From Acanthornis magna (Eukaryota; Chordata; Aves; Passeriformes; Acanthizidae), in assembly GCA_036785705.1 (NCBI GenBank), contig JAWUZG010000018.1:5119501-5183500 (forward strand): a DNA stretch of 64,000 nucleotides, read 5' to 3'. The position numbers and the translations under genes are program-made. Shown here piece after piece: positions 58,161-64,000 of this stretch (position 1 is the first letter of the stretch; every line of letters begins with the position of its first letter). The notes beneath the pieces are model-generated. The model worked only from the letters and a program-made list of their open reading frames with translations. It searched no databases and was not told the origin of the DNA.

Positions 58161-61100
58161 CATAACTCAATAACTGAAAAAATTAACTCAATTCACAATA
58201 GAACAATGGCACAAAATATTTCTGGTACTGCATAGGAATCCTGGACACACATAAACTGACGATGCGAACACCAGAATTGGGAAGATTACACAGATCCTTT
58301 TCTTACCTGGCAAGATCTGATTCAGTGGGTCTAAGCCAAGGATAAACCTTAAAAAAAAAGCACATCTTGCTGACATCCACTGATATTCTGGGGTTATACA
58401 CCAACCATCTGTTGAAATTATTTCATTACATAAGAATATCCAAACTTCTAAGGGGTAATACATTAAATATATCAGCACACATGTTCAAAGAATTTAAGGA
58501 CAGAAATTTTGTAAATAATGAAAGCACATAATTTATTTAGCAGATCAAATGTCATCTGTTGAAGCTGGGTCTTCCATCAAAGCCTATGATTCTTAGATAC
58601 CAAACTAAGCACTGCAAATCTTATTTTGAAATGGACTTCAAAGGGCCTCTGTCTTGTGTCCCAAACTGGTAAGGCAGAACTAAGAGCACAAAACAAAATT
58701 AGTTTCAAATGTTTGTTTGAAACTTCATACATGACTTCAAAATATTATTTTAGATTTCCAATTCACAAAGTTTATTCTTCATGTATAATTTGTGTTGCCA
58801 TTTGAATTCACAATGCAAGCTGATAGCATAAGGAAACAAAATAAATTTTGTCTCAAAGTAAATTAGAGACAAAGATTATTTTGATTCTTTTTCCACTACC
58901 TTAGTTGTGCAGGTATATTGCATAGTGTTGGCTTTTTTCTCCTTTTGTTAACTAGGTAAACATAATACAGTATATGGGCACATTTTGCAATGAAATGATA
59001 GTACAAAAATGTAAACTAGAGTCTGCTCACAGAGCTGTACTGGTCTTCATAAATTGTGGGTGAATTTGACCTTTCTAGATATTTGTGACATCCTACCATC
59101 TGCCTCTGCACAATTAACTCTGAAGCAGTTCTAGATACAATGTCATCTGATGGCAATTAAATAAGATCAAACATTCAGAAAGTAATAGTGCACATGGATA
59201 CCACGATAACCCTTGTAACATACCCTGTGCTAATAAACAGTGTTGAGAAAACAGAACAAAATTCTGAGAAAAAATACCTTGCTCTGACTCTGATGCTGCT
59301 GCTCATGTCCTCTGCTTGATGCCCTTTCTTTTTTAAAGTACTGGATTATCAATGCTTTCAGGTTGAATAAAATATGTTCCTTTTAATTATTTCACAGTTA
59401 TTTCAATTATGTTCAAACAAGACAGAAGTGAGTTTAATAGCTTTAATCTTTCAAGTTTTAGAAGATTAGCTCTGGAAGCATCTAAATGCACAGTCTTTCC
59501 TGTTTTCCCCTTGCTCCCTGTGAAGAGGGAGTTATCTTCCAGCCTAGACCAGCAATAAATTAAGGCACCCCCCTACTGTCACAATGGTTCTGAAGATTGC
59601 TTCTTCACCACGTTGTTCCTGAAAGAGAGCAAACAGGTGCATATGAGTTAAACAGGATATTTTAATAAATCATGAAAAAGTGCATGTATTTCTCAAGTCG
59701 AACAAGATTGTTCTTGAAGAATTTATCACAGTTGTGACCAACTGGCACTTTACAGTGGGAAAAGAAGTACAAAGAACGTTTACAAATATGCCTGCTAGTG
59801 GGACCTTATCCTACATTACTCTGCACAAGCACACAAATCTAGGAATATCTATTTCTGATTCTTGTGCTCTGTTTAAAACCAAACTTTGGTTGCCAAAACT
59901 TCACCTATCACTTCAAAAGCAAAAGCTACATTAATTTCTCAATTGGGCATTGATGGCAAAATCAAAGTATCTAAAGTAAAATTGATAACACAGTGTGGCA
60001 AGGGTCTCCATTTCAGTTTGATTACGCATCCCAACTTCATTCTGTCTCCAAATAAAATGTCAGTTCTCCAGAGAAGTGTCATAGGTTAATTGCCCCTTTT
60101 CTTCTGAATTGCAATAGAATAATGCAATTCACGCAGCAGCAAGAAACGTGCTGCTCCTCGAGGAGAATTCAGAAGTTCCCTCATGCTGTCCTAGCAACTT
60201 TGCAGAGTTGACATAGATTCTTTGGGTTTTTTAAGGAGGAGTAGGTACACATCAGTTTGAAACAATGGTGTTATCAGTCACCAATTATCTCAAGTACTGA
60301 AAAGAATTAAATACTGGTTTGTGATTTGCTTTTTTAATAAAAGTCATGCATGCTAAAACTGCTAAAATGGATTATGATCAAGGAAGTAAACTTAGGCCCA
60401 ATTCACAGTTTCCTGAAGTAAACAGAAATAGACTTCAGATACTTTTAGTTGAAAGAAGAGATTTTTAAAAGTATCTAGACAGTCAAATCCCTTCATAAGC
60501 CCCTCAATTTACTAGGGAATTAAGTGCCAACATATTTCAAAAACCTTGGTCCTACATCAATAATGAGAAAATAAACATCATTATTATTGGCATACAGAAA
60601 TATGTCTGCTTGCTCCTGGAACATAGGGCAGCACAGAAGACACAGTAAAATGTCCCATGGTATTACATAGCACAGACTTTGATCATCCCTTCTTCTCTGC
60701 TCTGGGTTCTTCTTAGGATTGGGCTGCTGTGGGCTGTGTGTCTTGGAGAACACCATTTCCTGATGCCAGCATGACAGCTCCATACCCATGCCCATGTCCT
60801 GGCACCAAAGTACACAGCCCACCACCATCAGAGCTTCCTTCTTATCCTCGTGAGCACAGGTGACATGGTTGTGGTTGTTCCTCTTCCTGCTGGGACGCTT
60901 CCCCCAAGAGTTTTAGCCAGACTAATTCTGTGTTACCACAAAATGAAACTTGTGATTTATACTCTACCCGAAGTGTCATTTTCCCTTTCTAGATCTGCAC
61001 AAGCTCTGGGTTCATCTTCCCTGTGCACGCTTCTGCCACGCTGTTCCTCTGCCTCTTCTCATGCTTGTTTAACGATTTCCCATTTGTGCTCTTTTTTTCC

Positions 61101-61814
61101 TTGATAAGGCACCAAACCTCTTGGCTTAGATAATTCCTTCACTTGTGCTACAGCTGCAGCTTGAACACAGCTGTCTCTGGGGACTGTGCATTTCCCCTCA
61201 GTTCCAGGCTGCCTCTCAGCCACCTCTGATGATGTCTCCCTTCTGTCTCTTTCTTCTCAGCCATAAGCTGTTGAATTGCCCTGCCCCTTTCTGGTTAAAG
61301 TAGATTCAGCTTTATTTTCTGCCAATACAAAGACTGAGGTTGCCACTTCTACCAGATGCTCAATCTGTCCTTGAACCAAGGACACATGCTCTGAATTTCA
61401 ATCCTATGCAGGTTGATTTGACTTCTAAGTGGCATGAAAATGTAGACAAAACCAATAATTATATAATCCTCCTGTTTCATGTTTTGTCACCATGCTTTAA
61501 CCAGTGATTTGGTGTAAATGATATTTAATTGTCTTTATTAGCATGAGACAAAGATTTCATTGAAAGGAAGAGATGCTTTAGTTAAGTTCATATTAAGCAA
61601 CACATAAACTATTAATTAACTGCACTTTATTTAATTTTTTCTTCCATTGAATACAGTATTAAAATAAAACAGGTCTCATGTGACAAAATTAATTTCTCCA
61701 GATTAGCCTTTTTCAATTATAAAATATTTTGACATGCTCAAATTATTTCCTACACTTCAGTGACAGACTACAGCTTCCTAACGAGGTAACTGCCTCTGCT
61801 GTATGTTTTTAACA
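58161..61814. other. unique spacer, no gene seen
   Basis: AT-rich with a GC-richer pocket at 60700-61100. Open frames (59680-59934, 60520-60828, 60850-61104) are short and domain-less. No RNA gene recognised. Confidence 0.5.
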
Positions 61815-62960
61815 GATTCAGAAGATTGCTAATTGCTGCCCATACCTTCAAGAAAGGCAGGTAAAACAGTAAGAATGACTACAAGCCAGTTAATCTAACA
61901 TGGACAAATTCTCAATCAAATCCTGTATCAGTTTATCAATTAAAACATAAATGCTGGAATATAATTACAGCCAGGGATGATGATTACAGAGAAAACAGGT
62001 CTTATTGAACAAATCTTATTTAATTGTTTGATGAGGTCAACATTTTCTTTAAAAATATATATCTGTGAGGATATTTAGACTCTTACAAGGCATTTGACTT
62101 ATGCATAACCATGCGATCATCTGATCTAAAAATTAACACTGTGCTTTACTAATAAAGCACATAATAAGTGAACTAAAAAGTGGCCCACGAACCTCTAGAA
62201 ATAGTCACAAAAGGGAAAGCATCATGGAACTCAAGTAATTTTAATCTGATCCCTTAGGGTTGGCACTGGATTTTGGAATATATAACATTTTCATAAATGA
62301 TTTTGAAATAAGGCTAATGCAATCTTAGAACAATTACAGCTGACAAAAACAGGCGGGATGATAAAGAGCAAAGATGGAAGAGTTATATAGAATGATCTGA
62401 AGTAGTTCAGCATATGAAACAATTAAGCCCACAAAATATTTTAATAAAATCACATTCACATTATACCCATAGAAGGAAAAGCGCAAATCATGCCTACAGA
62501 GTGGAGGGTGCATCGGCAAAGCAGTGACTTAAAATGAATCTAGAGTTAAAATGGACAAATAAATGATAAACACAATTATCTTTAGTCTCAGTGCTATAAA
62601 GACACAAGAAAGATTATTATATTCCTTCAGTATATGAACCTGGGAAAAGATTAATTTCAGTGCATTTTTTGATAGCACTGAAATGGAAATGATGCTTCCA
62701 CTTCTGGCGTCCACATTTGGAAATGTGTCATAGCACAAAACTGAAGAGACAAACATGAAAGAATTAAAGTTATATTGCCTACCTTTTAGGTAGAGAAGAG
62801 ACCTACAAGAATGCTGAGTCATTGCAGGAAAACCAGGAAGCAGTGGAAGACAGGTCAAGTTGAAGACATTTAAATTGGAAATTCAACTAATTTTCAACTG
62901 TAAGAGTGATGAAGCACCAAGACCTTCAAATAAAGACAGAGTACATCTTTGGAAGAAAGT
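61815..62960 (+). mobile_element. ancient CR1/L3-like LINE, decayed reverse-transcriptase region
   Basis: A heavily mutated plus-strand copy recognised by a series of landmarks in the right order: FKKGR (61847-61861), NDYKPVNLT (61874-61900; family NDYRPVSLT), LDSYKAFDL (62075-62101; family LDFSKAFD), NIFINDFEI (62284-62310; family NIFINDLE), FWRPHL (62702-62719), and KLKTFKLEI (about 62857-62885) followed by a VMKHQDL trace of the VINHWN block. These sit in several frames and the catalytic FADD block is unreadable, so the copy is long dead. It is much older than the CR1 pieces elsewhere in the window and resembles the L3/CR1 lineages shared by amniotes. The minus-strand frame at 62529-62858 is its shadow. 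Confidence 0.8.
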
Positions 62961-64000
62961 CACAGACCTTTCACAGCCCCTTTTACAAGCCCTTGGTTCT
63001 ATCAATTTATTATAGGTTAATGAACAACCTGTCAAAATTAATAGGAAACCAGCTTGAAGCTCATTATCATCTGAAGGCATTTCCCATTGAGCTAAGGACC
63101 ACAAAAAGAAAATTGTGACATTTATGAAGTTTTTAAACCTTTAAAGTAACACTTGAAATTGAAACAGACGGTTCCTTCAGCTCAACCCATTCTTTTCCCT
63201 GCCTTGGGGCACCTATTTGCAAAGAGCTTTAAGGAAAGACTGCAGTCAGACTACAGCATAAATGACACAAAGACTCTACTCTGTGTATAATGAAAATAGA
63301 TTAGGCCAGATCCTCTATTAGCATAAATCATTGAAATCACTTTTTTTCGGCTCAGTCTCACAAGAAAAGAGGAAATTCCCAAAAGCAAGGTTTTGACAGA
63401 CAAAATTTCCACATAAACTACAAGAAGCATGAACATATTGCTCAAATAATTGCAAGATGATGCAAAAATATTTTGTGATGCTGTTCAAGTGGCTTGGAAA
63501 AGCTTTTCAGGTAAGAACAGTGAAAGAAGCTACAAAAAGTTTTAAAATGTGTATAGGATCTATAAATTCAACCAAATAATCCAACTCAGTTTACTGCTTT
63601 TGCTTTCATAAAGCTGAGATTACATCAGAAACATCCCACATCTGATGTTTAACTTGCACATTAGAACATGCAGGAGTAAAATATCTTCTCAGCATTCCAT
63701 TTTGGGCTATTTACTTCTTACAATAATTTGCTTATTCCAAGGAAGGATCTAAGAAGGAGCACTGTAGAGAGCCAGTAAGGGTGAAAAACCAGTCTCTCCC
63801 TACAGAAGATAACATTTCCTAGAACTATCAAATGTTAGGAGAAATCAGCTGAAGCTCACATATCTTGTCACTCGAACGTAGCTCCAACAGCATCAGGCTA
63901 TTAGAAATGAGTCACCAAACATTTCAAGGAGCAACATGTAGGCTTGGGGGGAAAAAGGACTACAAAAATTTAATCATGGTATTAAATCCACTCAGCTGAG
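62961..64000. other. unique AT-rich spacer to window end, no gene seen
   Basis: The LINE may extend a little into the left edge. Otherwise nothing is recognised, and open frames are short. Confidence 0.5.

Noticed and set aside
62529..62858. 109-codon minus-strand frame
   Set aside because: It is the antisense shadow of the ancient plus-strand LINE.
1..64000. CRISPR arrays, operons, prophage or bacterial systems
   Set aside because: No regularly spaced repeats with unique spacers, no ribosome-binding-site-linked gene runs; the sequence is clearly vertebrate.

Overview
The window looks like a piece of a songbird (passerine) nuclear genome. Five retroposon pieces resemble the avian LINE family CR1, one element has the build of the songbird SINE (a tRNA-Ile-like head joined to a CR1-like tail), and there is a solo endogenous-retrovirus LTR. 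Nothing resembles L1 or Alu. The sequence is AT-rich and non-coding, with short GC-richer patches. No bacterial or viral gene layout is present. These family calls come from recognising sequence, not from a database search.

I found no intact protein-coding gene. The open frames are short, overlap on both strands, and mostly match chance expectation, simple repeats or repeat-derived sequence. The window is best read as a gene desert or the inside of a very large intron.

Layout: 1-400 CR1 3' end (+); 850-1305 CR1 reverse-transcriptase remnant (-); 4386-4659 CR1 3' end (+); 6552-7071 solo LTR with a perfect 6-bp target duplication; 12418-12452 CR1/SINE tail (-); 13360-13640 polypyrimidine tract with a 23-bp tandem repeat; 13797-13837 C15 run and hairpin; 17.6-19.7 kb GC-richer stretch with possible splice signals and a possible decayed LTR; 29533-29735 CR1 reverse-transcriptase piece (+); 32193-32343 tRNA/CR1 SINE (-); 35.04-35.70 kb unidentified, possibly broken reading on the minus strand; 42707-42911 A/C-only simple repeat; about 58.0 kb antisense reverse-transcriptase scrap; 61815-62960 an old, heavily decayed CR1/L3-like LINE that still shows reverse-transcriptase landmarks. 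The remainder is unique sequence, some of it plausibly conserved regulatory DNA.

The elements form a rough age series: very old LINE (61.8 kb), decayed CR1 pieces, SINE, then the LTR with its undamaged target duplication. I found no previously undescribed biological system that I could support. The best leads are the LTR with its repeated U3 segment, the ancient LINE, the 35 kb reading, and a few blocks for conservation testing.
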